Positions 24,063 through 35,242 of a stretch of 64,000 nucleotides of DNA are shown here, in pieces. A program made the translations under genes and the position numbers. The notes below the pieces were generated by a model. That model saw only the letters and a program-made list of their open reading frames with translations. It was not told the DNA's origin and made no database searches. The stretch lies in NCBI RefSeq assembly GCF_036850765.1, contig NC_089496.1:104677767-104741766 (forward strand), written 5' to 3'. Within the stretch, counting starts at the first letter, position 1. Each line of letters opens with the position of its first letter. The DNA is from Saccopteryx bilineata. Taxonomy: Eukaryota; Chordata; Mammalia; Chiroptera; Emballonuridae.

Positions 24063-24226
24063 AAAAAAGTTTTACTTACTGATTTTAGTGAGAGAGGAAG
24101 GCAGGGAGAGAGAGTGAGAGAGGCACATCCATCTGTTCCCTGTATGTGCCCTGGCCAGAGGGATCAAACCGACAACCTCTACACTTTGGGACGATGCTTT
24201 AACCAAGCAAGCTATCCGGCCAGAGT
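24063..24226 (-). mobile_element. VES-type SINE, minus
   Basis: CTTACTGATTTTAGTGAGAG, GGATCAAACCGACAACC and CCGGCCAGAG end; AAGACAT flanks on both sides. Confidence 0.75.
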
Positions 24227-24784
24227 AAGACATCTATTCTCATGAGCCACTAATGACTGCTCCTTCACTGGTTTCCTTTAATAACAATCCCTACAAATAT
24301 AATTCCTCAGGCATCTAAATTAAGCAAAGCTTCATTCAACAGCAAAATGGTCACATCTGCATAATGAAAGGATTTAATCAGAAACCTAAAAAAAGTCTCT
24401 GTGTGGCCTCTTCACTGAATAAATAACTTGTCCTCCTACAAACAACCTCCCAACCAACTCAGAAAATAATGTCTGGAAAAGAAGCCCTTTTTAGAAGTTC
24501 AGGCCCTGCCGACAAGCAGCTTATAGCACACTCAAGGTTTGTGCAGTAGTGAGCAAAATTCAGTGTGCCAGTTGCAGGTTTTATTGTATAAATGTTCTGT
24601 AGCCAATTACATGTCTCAGTCCATGTTTGTAGAGCGAATCAAGAGGCAAAATAAGCACCCAGGCTTTCACTGGAAAAATGGTTGCTCTGGTGAAGGCCAG
24701 CCTTGGGTAGGGGACCATTATGTTGCCAAAGACCCTGGAAGCTGCAGGGCGCTCCACAGCCAGCCCGCTTGGGCTTGCACCCAG

Positions 24785-25320
24785 GCTCTGACACTGCCAA
24801 CTGTGTGACCTTAGGTGAGATAGTTACTTGAGCTCTGTGTACCTGTTCGTCGTCTGTGAAACAGGGATTGTCTTAGTCTGTGCAGGCTGCTATAACACAA
24901 TAGCACAGGCTAGGTAGCATATAATCAACAGAAATTTATTTCTCACAGTTCTGGTCACATTCCGGTGGAAGCCCTCTTCTTGTTTCCTACCAGGTAACTT
25001 GTCACTGTGTCCTCTTATGGTGAGAGGGGGTTAGAGCCTCTTTTGTAAGGGCACTAATCCCACTCACGAAGGTTCCACCCTCATGACTTAAGCACTTCCC
25101 AAAGCTCCACCTTCTTACACAATCACCTGGCAGGGTAGAATTCCAACATAGAAATTTGGGGGGACACAAACATTCAGACAGACCATAGCAGGGATAACAC
25201 TAACACCTCCTTCTTAGAGTTCTTGTGACGATTGAAGTAGATTAATCTCCAAAGAAGATTATGAGAGCTTGGCACATAGGAGCTCCATAGAAGTGTTTGC
25301 TGTTATTATTGTTACTTTTA
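24785..25320 (+). repeat. MIR split by a MaLR-like LTR fragment
   Basis: MIR 5' half (about 24785-24868: CTGTGTGACCTTAGGTGAG) and 3' half (about 25195-25320: GAGCTTGGCACATAGGAGC) are separated by a repeat at about 24870-25193. Confidence 0.6.
24870..25193 (-). repeat. MaLR-type LTR fragment, reverse orientation
   Basis: Phrases CTTAGTCTGTGCAGGCTGC, GAAATTTATTTCTCACAG, AAGGGCACTAATCCCACTC and GGGGACACAAACATTCAGAC follow the order of a common mammalian MaLR-like LTR. Another copy is at about 37748-38110. Confidence 0.55.
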
Positions 25321-25830
25321 GTGTAAATTGATTTGCAACTTTTCTCTGATTAAGCTGTACCTGCAACAAATTTGCATTTTGAGTTAGAAGTCCCATCATA
25401 ATCAATGGCACCAATCATTAGTTGGATTGAGACCATTCAGGTGTGTGCTTTTCCCGACTTTAAAGTGCACTTTTACCAGCCTGGTGCTGTTGGCCTGGAA
25501 TACTGTATGGACTCCCAGGGGCCACAAGGCCTGTGCCAAGGGGTACAGGATGTCTCACCAGGTTATAAACACCATGAAGGCAAATACCACCTGTCCCAGT
25601 TCACCAGTCAGACTTGGCATCTTGTAGCCAATGAAGAGCATGGCATCCCTAAAGGTAATCAATAGGTTTTGAATAAAATCTGGAAAATGGGAATTTTGGA
25701 AAATCATACCAGGTTTTTCCCAGGTGCGAGTGGGGTAAACTTTAGCCTATGCCCTGTAAGAACAACTCTAAAGAATGTGAAGAAAGGCCAGATGAAGACT
25801 CATTGAATGAAATGCTTGCTTTATACGAGT

Positions 25831-26029
25831 TAAAAAAAACTATTTTCCCCACTGATTTGACAGAGAGAGAGGAAGTGCGAGAGAGAAGCATCAACTCGTT
25901 GTTCTACTTAGTTGTTCCATTTAGTTGTGTGCTCATGGTTGCTTCGTATTTGTGCCCTGACTGAGGATCAAACCGGCGACCTCAGAGTGCTGGGACAATG
26001 CTCTCTCCACTGTGCCACCATTGGTCAGG
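25831..26029 (-). mobile_element. VES-type SINE, minus
   Basis: Body TTGTTCTACTTAGTTGTTCC, GATCAAACCGGCGACCTCAG, ending CCACCATTGGTCAGG. Confidence 0.8.
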
Positions 26030-26102
26030 TTTGGATTTTTAAATGTTAATAATTATAAAAAACACAGATTGTTTGAAAATGTGTTTTAAGTTTTAAACTC
26101 AG

Positions 26103-26340
26103 TCCTGGCTGGGCGGTTCAGTGGATGGAGCATTGTTCTGGGGATCTGAGGCCGCTGGTTCCATCCCGGTCAGAGCACGAATGAGGAGCAACCAATGAGC
26201 ACACAGCTAAATGGAACAACTGAGTAGGACAAGTTGATGCTGTCTCTCCCTCCTTCTCTTTTCCTCCTTTTTTCTCCCCCTTCTCTCTCCCTCCTACTTC
26301 TCTCTTTCTCTCTCTCTCTCTCAAAACAATGGAAATAAAT
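26103..26340 (+). mobile_element. VES-type SINE, plus
   Basis: Head CCTGGCTGGGCGGTTCAGTG, GCTGGTTCCATCCCGGTCAG, AATGGAACAACTGAG body, CT-rich tail. Confidence 0.8.
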
Positions 26341-26342
26341 TT

Positions 26343-26435
26343 TTATACTGTTGATTCTGTTGTGTGCCCAGCACCCAAAATCAAATCATTTTCTATCACC
26401 TATATTTGTCCATCCCTCTGTTATTGAAAAAAAAA
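26343..26435 (-). repeat. L1 3'-end fragment
   Basis: ACTGTTGATTCTGTTGTGTG then AAATCAAATCATTTTC, the same segment as in the longer fragment at 44265-44545. Confidence 0.55.
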
Positions 26436-26584
26436 TCCAAACGGGAACAAAGGAAATGGTGCTAATGACTCCTTTCTATTTACTGATAATACTGTGTCTT
26501 TGTGTTAGTGAGACGTGATAAAATCTAAACCAGTTTTGCCTGTCAGTCTGAGTAGCTGCTGCTCAGTAGAAGAATGTGATCTTT

Positions 26585-26949
26585 TTTTTTTTTTTTTTTG
26601 TATTTTTCCGAAGCTGGAAACAGGGAGGCAGTGAGACAGACTCCCGCATGTGCCCAACCGGGATCCACCCGGCATGCCCACCAGGGGATGATGCTCTGCC
26701 CATGTGGGGCGTTGCTTTGTTGCATCCAGAGCCACTCTAGCACCTGAGGCAGAGGCCACAGAGCCATCCTCAGTGCCCGGGCCAACTTTGCTCGGGCTGC
26801 GGGAGGGGAAGAGAGAGACAGAGAGAAAGGAGAGGGGGAGGGGTGGAGAAGCAGATGGGCGCTTCTCCTGTGTGCCCTGGCCGGGAATCAAACGCAGGAT
26901 TCCTGCACGCCAGGCCAACGCTCTACCACTGAGCCAAGTGGCCAGGGCC
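26585..26949 (-). mobile_element. Long VES-type SINE, minus
   Basis: Poly(T) start, CCGAAGCTGGAAACAGGGAG, ending GCCAAGTGGCCAGGGC; perfect 18-bp duplication TAGAAGAATGTGATCTTT at 26567-26584 and 26950-26967, so a fairly recent insertion. Confidence 0.93.
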
Positions 26950-26967
26950 TAGAAGAATGTGATCTTT

Positions 26968-28223
26968 AAACACAAAACAGTAACCCCAAAAATCATTCAT
27001 CTAGAGAGGCCAAGTTTCCAGAGGGATCTAAGAAACGAAATGAGAAGGGCCTTTCAAATATAACAACCCGTTTTGTATAAGATGGAAATGGCTCCAAAGA
27101 AATGCCTGGAGAGATTAGTTCAGTACAGCCTTGGAAGGGAAAGGAAAACGTGTACTTAGGCGACAACAGAAGCCCGCGCTTCCCGCAGCCAAGCAGTGGC
27201 AGAGAAACTCCAAAGCCCGGAAGAGCTCTGGGTTAGAAGCAAGGAAGCCATGTCTCTCTCGGGGTCACCTGTGCTTTTTAGTCCCTGATGCAACAAGTAG
27301 ATGCTCAGTAAATATGCTGGTCTTGGTTTAACAGCAAGGAAATGCTGCTTACTGAATGTCCAGCTCCCTGTTTTATGTGTCACTTCCTCAACAACGGGGA
27401 AAGAATGGGGAAAAACAGCAAGGGAAGATCTGATAATGTGGCACAGACAATGTATCACATTTTACAGTTAACAGTGATTTTGTGTTATTTTATTCACATC
27501 TCATCTCTGGGTGATGGGACTACAGATGTTCTGGTTTTTTGTTTTCTGCATTGTCTGAATTGTTTACAAGTATTTTTTTTAATCTTTTATAGTTTCTTTT
27601 TCTTTTCTTTTTTTTTTATTGAATTTGTTACAACAAGTATGTTTTTTGAAATGGGATGTAATAAAGTTATGTCCCCATCTGGGAAATAGTCATTTACATA
27701 ACCATCATCACCAATTTCTTGACCCCTTTTGAAACAAGGTAGGGGATTAATTCTGCCATAGATTATAATGCAATAGGAGGACAAAGTAGATTTAATCATC
27801 CCATATATTTATTCAACACCTACTTGTTGATCTAGGTAGGCGTGTGAAATATGTATGCTCAATAAATACCAGTTTATGACCTAAGAGAGAGACAGGCATT
27901 AAACATGCTCCCACTAACAAGCGTCCAGTTGCAAATGTGACAGCTACCATGGGAAGTCAGCTGGAGCTAAGAGGCCCTGTGTGTCCAGGGTCAGCCCCTG
28001 CCTGGGCCTAGCCCCACACATTTCCTCCCACTGTTGTTCCTCCCAAAAGAGCTTTTCTCCTCCTTCCACCTGTTCAAACTTGACCTTGCTTCAGAATCCT
28101 GCTTGAGTCTCTAGTTCCTGCTCCAGGCCTCCCTGACTGCTGGGCCCTCGCTTCCTCCCTTCTCTCAGCCTCGCTGTCATCTTGTGCTAAGTCGAGTACT
28201 GCCTTGACCATCATGCAGCGCCC
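26968..28223. other. Intergenic, nothing firm
   Basis: Unique sequence with T-rich tracts near 27570-27620. About 27600-27720 may be a remnant of an L1 3' region. No gene. Confidence 0.45.
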
Positions 28224-28825
28224 TAGGAGTTGTGTTAGTCAGAGAGAGCAAGGTAGATAGAGAAAGAGGAAGAGAGTTTAAGGAATTGGCTCACGCAATT
28301 GTGGAGGGGCAAGTCCAAAATCTCCAGAGGAGCCTGAGCTGTGGTGGCGTGGCAAATAAAGTGTTGACCTAGAATGCCAAGGTTGCCGGTTCGAAACCCT
28401 GGGCTTGCCTGGTCAAGGCACATAACAAGAGGCAACTTCCCCTCTCCCCCATTTCTCCCCTCTCCCCTGCTTTTCTCTCTCTCCTCTCTCTAATATCAAT
28501 CAATAAAAATCTTAAAAACAAAACAAAACCCTGCAGAGTAGATAAGCAGGCTGGGGCATAGGGAAGAGTTACTGTCTGAGTCCAAAGGCAATCTGCTGGC
28601 AAAACTCCCTCTTGCTCCAGGGACACAGTCTGTTTTATTAGACCGTCAAATGATTAAATGAGGCCCACCCACAGTAGGTAGGGTAATCTGCTTTACTCAA
28701 AGTCCTCCAATGTAAACCTTAATCTCACATGAAAAACATCTTTACAGAAACATCCGGAATAATGTTTGATCAAATATCTGGGAACCATGGCCAAGTTGAC
28801 ACATAAAATTAAACTTCACAGGAGT
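28224..28825. repeat. Ancient mammalian interspersed repeat, split by a SINE
   Basis: Order GTGTTAGTCAGAGAGAGC, AAGGAATTGGCTCACG, TTGTGGAGGGGCAAGTCC, TGAGGCCCACCCACAGTAGG, AGAAACATCCGGAATAATG, CCAAGTTGACACATAAAATT. Widespread in mammals; family not named here. Confidence 0.55.
28332..28528 (+). mobile_element. Short Rhin/VES SINE, plus
   Basis: GCCTGAGCTGTGGTGGCG head, GGTTCGAAACCCTGGGC B-box region, AATAAAAATCTTAAAAAC tail. Confidence 0.8.
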
Positions 28826-29685
28826 CTTTTTTCCATAACTAGAATCTACCATCTTGGAAGGCACTGGTCAGCACTTCCATGTCTGAATCCTTCAACAGGC
28901 CAAGCTCAGAGATCACTGTCAGGAGGTATTTAATCAGTCCCCAGAGAGTGGAGGAATGAAAGAGCAAGACTGGACAGGTCCGATGGAAGCAACCTCCTGC
29001 ACCTCTGAAGACAAAGGAGGAGGTAGAACCAGCATCTGCCTGATCCCCACAGCGCCGACACAGCAGCAGAGACACCCAGCACATAACCCTGATTCATCGT
29101 CTGCTCTGCAAACAGCTCTCCAGCCATACTCAGTCAAGCCTTTCAAAGTAATAACAGGTTTAGACAGAAATGTCTGCTCGTTTAGTTTGAACTCAGCCCT
29201 AGCCAGTGAAGAAAAGACAAAACAACGCAAAAGCATGTTGTGGCTTAGGAGGAATTTTTGCCCCTGGTCTCTGACCATCTTTGTATGACATATGTTTCAA
29301 CCTTTCTCTTTCTCCCAAGCCTATTATTAATTCATACAACATGCTTCCCCCACTTATCCGCTCTCCACTACCCCCTAATCAAGCCCCCCAAGCTCAGAGG
29401 GGAGGCCTAGTGGTTTGTCATCCAATTCGCAGTCCAACCTCAAATTTGTGATTCTAAACCCAGAATTTAATTTCCAGGCTCCCCCTTGGTTCCAGAGCAG
29501 GCTGTCGCTTAGACAGGAGTTTGAAGCAGGCCAAGGCCCGAAATTTCAAGCATCTGGAGAGGTGATAGTTCTTGAAGCCATTTTTCAATGTCAGTTTCTA
29601 CCTTTAAGTACAATTATCGGCTGGGTGTCCTTTTCTATTCCCTCTTCTGCATCTGTATAAATCTTGTCATCCTTCCTCAGTTCCA
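28826..29685. other. Intergenic, nothing recognised
   Basis: Unique sequence; open frames here have no domain content. Confidence 0.45.
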
Positions 29686-30615
29686 GTAGAAAAATGGGCA
29701 AAGGATAGGTGCAGCCTGTTCCAAGAGAAGGAATTCAAAATATCTCGTAAGTATGTGAAAAGATGCTCAATTATGCTTATCATAATAGGAATGCAAATTA
29801 AAAGTACAATGGGATGTATAGAATTGGCAAAGACCAGGTGTTAGTTAACACAGACCGGTGGGATTGCGGGGAAGCATGAGCTGTGAATACTGCTGGTGCA
29901 AGGCCAACCTTCTCTGACCTCCATGGAGAGCAATTTGGCAAAGTATCTCGGATTTTAAAATGCACTATCTGATGGCCAAGCACTTCCACATCCAGGTATT
30001 AACAGATGTACTCCTATATTCATGCAAAACGTCATGTGCCCAAGAATGTACATTGTAGCATAGTTTGTATTGATAGTAGTTGAAGACTAGATGTCTATTA
30101 ACAGAGGACCAGTTAAATAAATTATGGACTCCTATATAGCCACTCAAAGGAATAAGGAAAGTCTGTATGGACTGATGTAGAAAATTTCACAAGGGGATTG
30201 TTCAGTGAAAAAAGTAAGGAGGATGCTGCCTGTCTGGTGGTGGTGTAGTGGATAGAGTGTTGCCCTGGGATGCTGAGGTCCCGGATTTGAAACCCCAAGG
30301 CTTCTGGCTTGAGCATGGACTCATCAGTTTGAGGGTAGGGTTGCCAGTTTGAGCATGGGATCATCCACGTGACCCCATAGTCACTGGCTTATTGCCAAAG
30401 GTCACTGGCTTGAGCCCAAGGTTGCTGGCTTAAGCAAGGGGTCACTGACTCGAATGGAGCCCCCCATCAAGGCACATATGAGAAGCAATCAATGAACAAC
30501 TAAAGTGACACAACTACAAATTGATGCTTCTCTCTCAAAAAGAGAGAGAGAGAATAAGGAGGACACCAATGCATATGATGTGCTAGCATTTGTGAACAGA
30601 AAGAACATTCACAGG
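29686..30615 (+). repeat. Old L1 3'-region fragment, split by SINEs
   Basis: Order GAAAAATGGGCAAAGGATAG, GAAAAGATGCTCAATTATGC, GGAATGCAAATTAAAAG, GAGAGCAATTTGGCAAAG, ACAGAGGACCAGTTAAATA, TAGCCACTCAAAGGAATAAG is the 3' part of an old L1. Too decayed for coding. Confidence 0.65.
30226..30552 (+). mobile_element. Rhin-1-type SINE, plus (long subtype), in L1
   Basis: GCCTGTCTGGTGGTGGTG head, several GGTCACTGGCTTGAGC sub-repeats, GA-rich end; duplication AATAAGGAGGAC / AAGTAAGGAGGAT on the flanks. Confidence 0.85.
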
Positions 30616-30800
30616 CTGACCTGTGGTGGCGCAGTGGATAAAGTGTCAACCTGGAATGCTGAGGTTGCCTGTTTGAAACCCTGGGCTTGCCCAGTCAAGG
30701 CACATATGGGAGTTGATGCTTCCTGCTCCTCCTTCTTCACTCTCTCTCTCTCTCTCTCCTTCTGCCTCTCTAAAATGAATAAATAAAATTTAAAAAGAAA
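30615..30800 (+). mobile_element. Short Rhin/VES SINE, plus
   Basis: GCTGACCTGTGGTGGCGCAG head, GTTGATGCTTCCTGCTCC body, AATGAATAAATAAAATT tail. Confidence 0.85.
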
Positions 30801-30959
30801 GAAAGAATGAATGTGCACATAGTATTTTGATAAATACATGGAGGACCCTGGAATAAAACCCTGTAACCCAGGGATACTGGTTCCCTCTGCAGCAGAGACC
30901 TGGGAGACTTTGAGACTCAGAGAGAAGGAGATTTTTCATTGAGTACCTATTATCAATTG

Positions 30960-31722
30960 AATTATGACAAAACTCATATGTTATCCTAACCCTCAACTTC
31001 TGAAAATGTGACCTTCATTACAGATGTAATCAGTTAAGATGAGGTCACAGGAATATCGTGGGCCCCTCGTCCAGTGTGCATGTCTCTGTACAAAGCAGCA
31101 TGTGGGCCTGACCAGGTGGTGGCACAGTGGATAGAGCATCGGACTGGGATGCAGAAGACCCAGGTTCGAGACTCCGAGGTCACCAGCTTGAGCGCGGGCT
31201 CATCTGGTTTGAGCAAAAGCCCATCAGCGTGAACCCAAGGTCGCTGGCTCCAGCAAGGGGTTACTCGGTCTGCTGAAGGCCCGCGGTCAAGGCACATATG
31301 AGAAAGCAATCAATGAACAACTAAGGTGTTGCAACGCGCAATGAAAAACTAATTATTGATGCTTCTCATCTCTCTCCATTTCTGTCTGTCTGTCCCTGTC
31401 TATCCCTCTCTCTGACTCACTCTCTGTCTCTGTAAAAAATAAATAATAAATAAACAAATAAATAAATAAAAATTAAAAAACAAAAACAAAAAAAACCCAA
31501 AGCGGCATGTGGGCACAGGAGGAGCACTGTGTAAAGATGGAAGCAGAGACTGAAGTGATTCTCAGCAAACCATGAAGCCGGGAGACGGGCAATGGGCACA
31601 CTTTCCCTGCTGTCCTTAAAAGGCACCAACCCTGCAGACGCCTTGTCTTTAGACAATAGATTTCTGTTCTAAACCAACCAGTTTGTGATACTTTGGTACA
31701 GCAGCCCTAGTAAACTAATACA
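30960..31722 (+). repeat. MLT1-type LTR, plus, split by a SINE
   Basis: CAGATGTAATCAGTTAAG, ATGAGGTCACAGGAATATCG, then after the SINE GGAAGCAGAGACTGAAGTG, CCAGTTTGTGATACTTTGG and CAGCAGCCCTAGTAAACTA. The order fits an MLT1 (ERVL-MaLR) LTR. Confidence 0.7.
31106..31498 (+). mobile_element. Rhin-1-type SINE, plus (short subtype)
   Basis: Head GCCTGACCAGGTGGTGGC, full body, A-rich AAATAAATAAA tail; duplication AAAGCAGCATGTGG / AAAGCGGCATGTGG at 31092-31105 and 31499-31512. Confidence 0.92.
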
Positions 31723-31743
31723 GAATCCTTCGGTGTCTTTTTG

Positions 31744-31889
31744 TTTTTAATTTATTGATTGATTTGGGAGAGAAAGGGAGAGAGACAGAAACATCGATCT
31801 GCTCCTGTATGTGCCCTGACTGGGGATCAAACCCACAACCTTCTCATATGGGAATGATGCTCTAACCAACTGAGCTACCCTGTCAGGGT
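31744..31889 (-). mobile_element. VES-type SINE, minus
   Basis: TTTATTGATTGATTTGGGAG, CAGAAACATCGATCTGCTCC, GGGGATCAAACCCACAACC, ending CCCTGTCAGGGT; flanks CGGTGTCTTTT / GGCGTCTTTT. Confidence 0.85.
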
Positions 31890-31936
31890 TTCTTTGGCGT
31901 CTTTTGAATTCTGTATTATGCACCTGTATTACCAAT

Positions 31937-32111
31937 TAAAAAATTATTTTATTTATTCATTTTTGAGAGGGGGGAGAAAGAGATGAAGATGGGGGGGGGC
32001 AGGAAGCATCAACTCCCATCTGTGCCTCGACCAGGGAAGCCAGAGGTTTCAAATGGCAACCTCAGCGTTTCAGGTCGACGCTTTATCCACTGCGCCACCA
32101 CACGTCAGGCT
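31937..32111 (-). mobile_element. Short Rhin/VES SINE, minus
   Basis: GGAAGCATCAACTCCCATC body and GCGCCACCACACGTCAGGC end. Confidence 0.8.
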
Positions 32112-32487
32112 GAAATTTTTTTTCAATACAAATATTCACTCCTCCCTGAAGCCCTCCCAGATTCACCAGGCTGGGTTGATTGCTCCATCTTTTAGACTCT
32201 GAGAACATTTTATCTCTGCAACAGCTTTTACCAGATTGTAATATAACTTAGCTTTCCACAAGAGTCTTGTGGGCTAAACCTACAAACATTTTCTTTATGA
32301 TTATAGTTCTAGAGCCAGGCTCTCAAGTGTTTACTGGGATGATAGAACATGAGTAACTAGACATGTTTAACTCGCTTCCCTAATTTTTCATCACTTTTTA
32401 TTGATTTTTGGTTTGATAAGCTATTAGTTGATTTATGTTTAGTCAGAATGTCATGACTGAAACCTGACCTTAAGATATAAAGGCTTG

Positions 32488-32749
32488 CCTGAGCAGGCGG
32501 TGGCGCAGTGGATAGAGCATTGGACTGGGATGCGGAAGGACCCAGGTTCGAGACCCCAAGGTCTCCAGCTTGAGTGCAGGCTCATCTGGTTTGAGCAAGA
32601 CTCACCAGCTTGGACCCAAGGTCGCTGGCTCAAGCAAGGGGTTACTCAGTCTGCTGAAGGCCCGCGGTCAAGGCATATATGAGAAGGCAATCAATGAACA
32701 ACTAAGGTGTCGCAATGCACAACGAAAAACTAATGATTGATGCTTCTCA
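32488..32749 (+). mobile_element. Rhin-1-type SINE, plus, lacking its 3' tail
   Basis: GCCTGAGCAGGCGGTGGCGC head to TTGATGCTTCTCATC; the usual pyrimidine run and poly(A) are missing, and the sequence passes directly into a hAT MITE. Confidence 0.85.
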
Positions 32750-32932
32750 TCACTGCAGCTCGCGAGCCACATGCGGCTCTTTGGCCCCTTGAGTGTGGCT
32801 CTTCCACAAAATACCACGTGCGGGCACTACCTATATAGTTTAAGTTTAAAACATTTGGCTCTCAAAAGAAATTTCAATTGTTGTACTGTTGATATTTGGC
32901 TCTGTTGACTAATGAGTTTGCCGACCACAGGG
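32750..32932. mobile_element. Non-autonomous hAT MITE, left end missing
   Basis: GCAGCTCGCGAGCCACATGC, GGCTCTTTGGCCCCTTGAG and TTTGGCTCTGTTGACTAATG precede a right end AGTTTGCCGACCACAG, whose complement (CTGTGGTCGGCAAACT) is a hAT-like terminus. The matching left terminus is absent, replaced by the SINE before it. Confidence 0.65.
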
Positions 32933-32934
32933 CT

Positions 32935-33120
32935 AGCCTGACCTGTGGTGGCACAGTGGATGAAGCATCAACCTGGATCGCTGAGGTCACTGGTTCAAGG
33001 CCCCAGACTTGCCCAGTTCAAGGCATATGCGAGAGGCAACTACTATAAGTTGATGTTTCCTACTCCTCCCCTCTTTCTCTCTGTTTCTCCTCTCTCTGAA
33101 ACTCAATAAATAAATTAAAA
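32935..33120 (+). mobile_element. Short Rhin/VES SINE, plus
   Basis: GCCTGACCTGTGGTGGCACA head, AAGTTGATGTTTCCTACTCC body, CAATAAATAAATTAAAAGG tail. Confidence 0.85.
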
Positions 33121-33143
33121 GGAGATAAAGATTTGGAGAATAG

Positions 33144-33488
33144 ACCTGACTGGTAGTGATGCGGTAGATAGAGTGTGGACCCGGGACACTGAGATCCCAG
33201 GTTCGAAACCCCTGAGGTCTCTGGCTTGAGTGCAGGCTCATCTGGCTTGAAGGCAGGCTCTCTCCAGCTTGAGCATGGTATTATAGACATGATCCAATGG
33301 TCGCTGGCTTGAGCAAGGGGTCACTGGCTCAGTTGGAGCCCCCTGGTTAAGGCACATATGAGAAGCAGTCAATGAACAACTAAAGTGATGCAACTGCGAA
33401 TTGATGCTTCTCATCTCTCTCCCTTCTTGTCTCTCTCTTTCTCTCTCTCTCTCTCTCACTGAAAAAAAAAAAAAGAAAGAAAAAAAAG
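33144..33488 (+). mobile_element. Rhin-1-type SINE, plus (long subtype)
   Basis: ACCTGACTGGTAGTGATGCG head, sub-repeats and TTGATGCTTCTCATCTCTC; flanks GATTTGGAGAATAG / GATTTGGAGGATAG. Confidence 0.88.
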
Positions 33489-33754
33489 GATTTGGAGGAT
33501 AGGTGGAAGAAAAAAAACATTAAATACGCATTTAAGGGTCTAACTTCAAATGAGTTGAGGGTTTAGTACTTTTCAGAGGAGATAGTTCCTTAAACAGAAA
33601 GAGGGTTGATTTTTTTGCCTGGAATCAGGAAAGGTGTCCTCTCTGAGCTGCTGTGCTTGATGAGAGACAAATGAAAGAACCTGTCAACCATGCTCCAAAG
33701 GGTAGCTCTTGCTATGGATTATATAAGTGACATTTGCAGTGGGTGATAGAGGCT

Positions 33755-34178
33755 GTTTTATTTGTTTCCTAGGCTGCCTTAACAAAATACCACAAACAGG
33801 GTATCTTTCTCTCTCTTTCTCCCTCTCTCCTTTTTCTCAAATCAATGGAAAAAAAGTTTCAGCAGGGCCATGTTCTGCCGGGACAATGCAGGGAAGGATC
33901 CATCTTTGGGTCTTCTACTGTCTGGTGTTTGCTGGCAATCCTTGGCTTGTAGACACATCCCTCCAATCTCTGCCTCCACAGTCACATGGCATTATATCTG
34001 TGTATGTGACTCTGTATCCAAATTTTCCTCTTCTTATAAGGATACCAGTTATTGGATTAGGGCCTGCCTTAATCCAGTATGGCATTATCTTAACTTGATT
34101 ACATCTGCAAAGTAAAGTCACATTCTGAGATTCTAGGTAGATACGATTTTGAGGGAATATTATTTAACTCACTATAGC
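33755..34178 (-). repeat. MLT1-type LTR, minus
   Basis: TTTCCTAGGCTGCCTTAAC, CAGCAGGGCCATGTTCTG, GGCAATCCTTGGCTTGTAG, TCTTCTTATAAGGATACC and GATTACATCTGCAAAGTAA are MLT1 in reverse. A VES-type 3' tail (CT-rich, about 33800-33857) interrupts it. Confidence 0.7.
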
Positions 34179-34259
34179 TGCTGAGCTAGAACTCACTGCC
34201 GACAGAGAAGCAACAAAAGGCAAGGGAGTGTTTAACCTTGTAGTTAATTACAGGCTGTG

Positions 34260-34650
34260 CGCCCTGGCCGGTTGGCTCAGCGGTAGAGCGTCGGCCTAGC
34301 GTGCGGAGGACCCGGGTTTGATTCCCGGCCAGGGCACACAGGAGAAGCGCCCATTTGCTTCTCCACCCCTCCGCCGCGCTTTCCTCTCTGTCTCTCTCGT
34401 CCCCTCCCGCAGCCAAAGCTCCATTGGAGCAAGGATGGCCCGGGCGCTGGGGATGGCTCTGTGGCCTCTGCCCCAGGCGCTAGAGTGGCTCTGGTCGCAA
34501 CTAGGCGATGCCCAGGATGGGCAGAGCGTCGCCCCCTGGTGGGCAGAGCGTCGCCCCTGGTGGGCGTGCCGGGTGGATCCCGGTCGGGCGCATGCGGGAG
34601 TCTGTCTGACTGTCTCTCCCTGTTTCCAGCTTCAGAAAAAAAAAAATGAA

Positions 34651-34678
<28 letters not shown>
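34260..34678 (+). mobile_element. Long VES-type SINE, plus, intact
   Basis: GCCCTGGCCGGTTGGCTCAG head with intact A and B boxes, full body and AAATAAAAA tail; perfect 14-bp duplication AATTACAGGCTGTG at 34246-34259 and 34679-34692. One of the youngest insertions in the window. Confidence 0.93.
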
Positions 34679-34681
<3 letters not shown>

Positions 34682-34692
34682 TACAGGCTGTG

Positions 34693-34835
34693 AAATCAGA
34701 CACACTTGGTTACACAACATCTCTAAGCCTGTTTTCTCATCTGTGCAATGGACTTAATGCCCCCTTGAGTTGTTAGGTGAAATAAATAAGATTGGGTCCT
34801 CGCATCCTTAGCCCAGAGCCTGATCCTTTTAAAAA
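34693..34835 (+). repeat. MIR fragment
   Basis: TCTAAGCCTGTTTTCTCATC, TGTGCAATGGACTTAATG, CTTAGCCCAGAGCCTG; MIR 3' half. Confidence 0.6.
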
Positions 34836-34847
34836 AGATTAGCGTTA

Positions 34848-35242
34848 GGCCCTGGCCAGTTGGCTCAGTGGTAGAGTGTTGGCTCAGCATGTGGATGTCC
34901 CAGGTTCGATTCCCAGTCAGAGCACACAGGAGAAGCACCTATCTGCTTCTCCAACCCTCCCCCTCTTGCATCTCTCTCTCTTTCTCTTTCTCTCTCTCTA
35001 TTCTCCCTCCTTCCTGCAGCAACGGCTCTATTGGAGCGAGTTGGCCCTGGGCACTGAGGATGGCTCCATGGCCTTTGCCTCAGGTGCTAAGAAGAGCTCA
35101 ATTGCTGAGTAACAGAGCAATGTCCCAGATGGGCACATCATCCCCCTCAGTGCGCTTGCTGGGTGGATCCGGTCAGGGCGCATGCGGGAGTCTGTCTCTC
35201 TGCCTCCCCTCCTCTCACTGAATTTAAAAAAAAAATAAAAAA
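34848..35242 (+). mobile_element. Long VES-type SINE, plus
   Basis: GGCCCTGGCCAGTTGGCTCA head, GGTTCGATTCCCAGTCAG, GGGCGCATGCGGGAGTCTG 3' body, A-rich tail. Confidence 0.9.
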
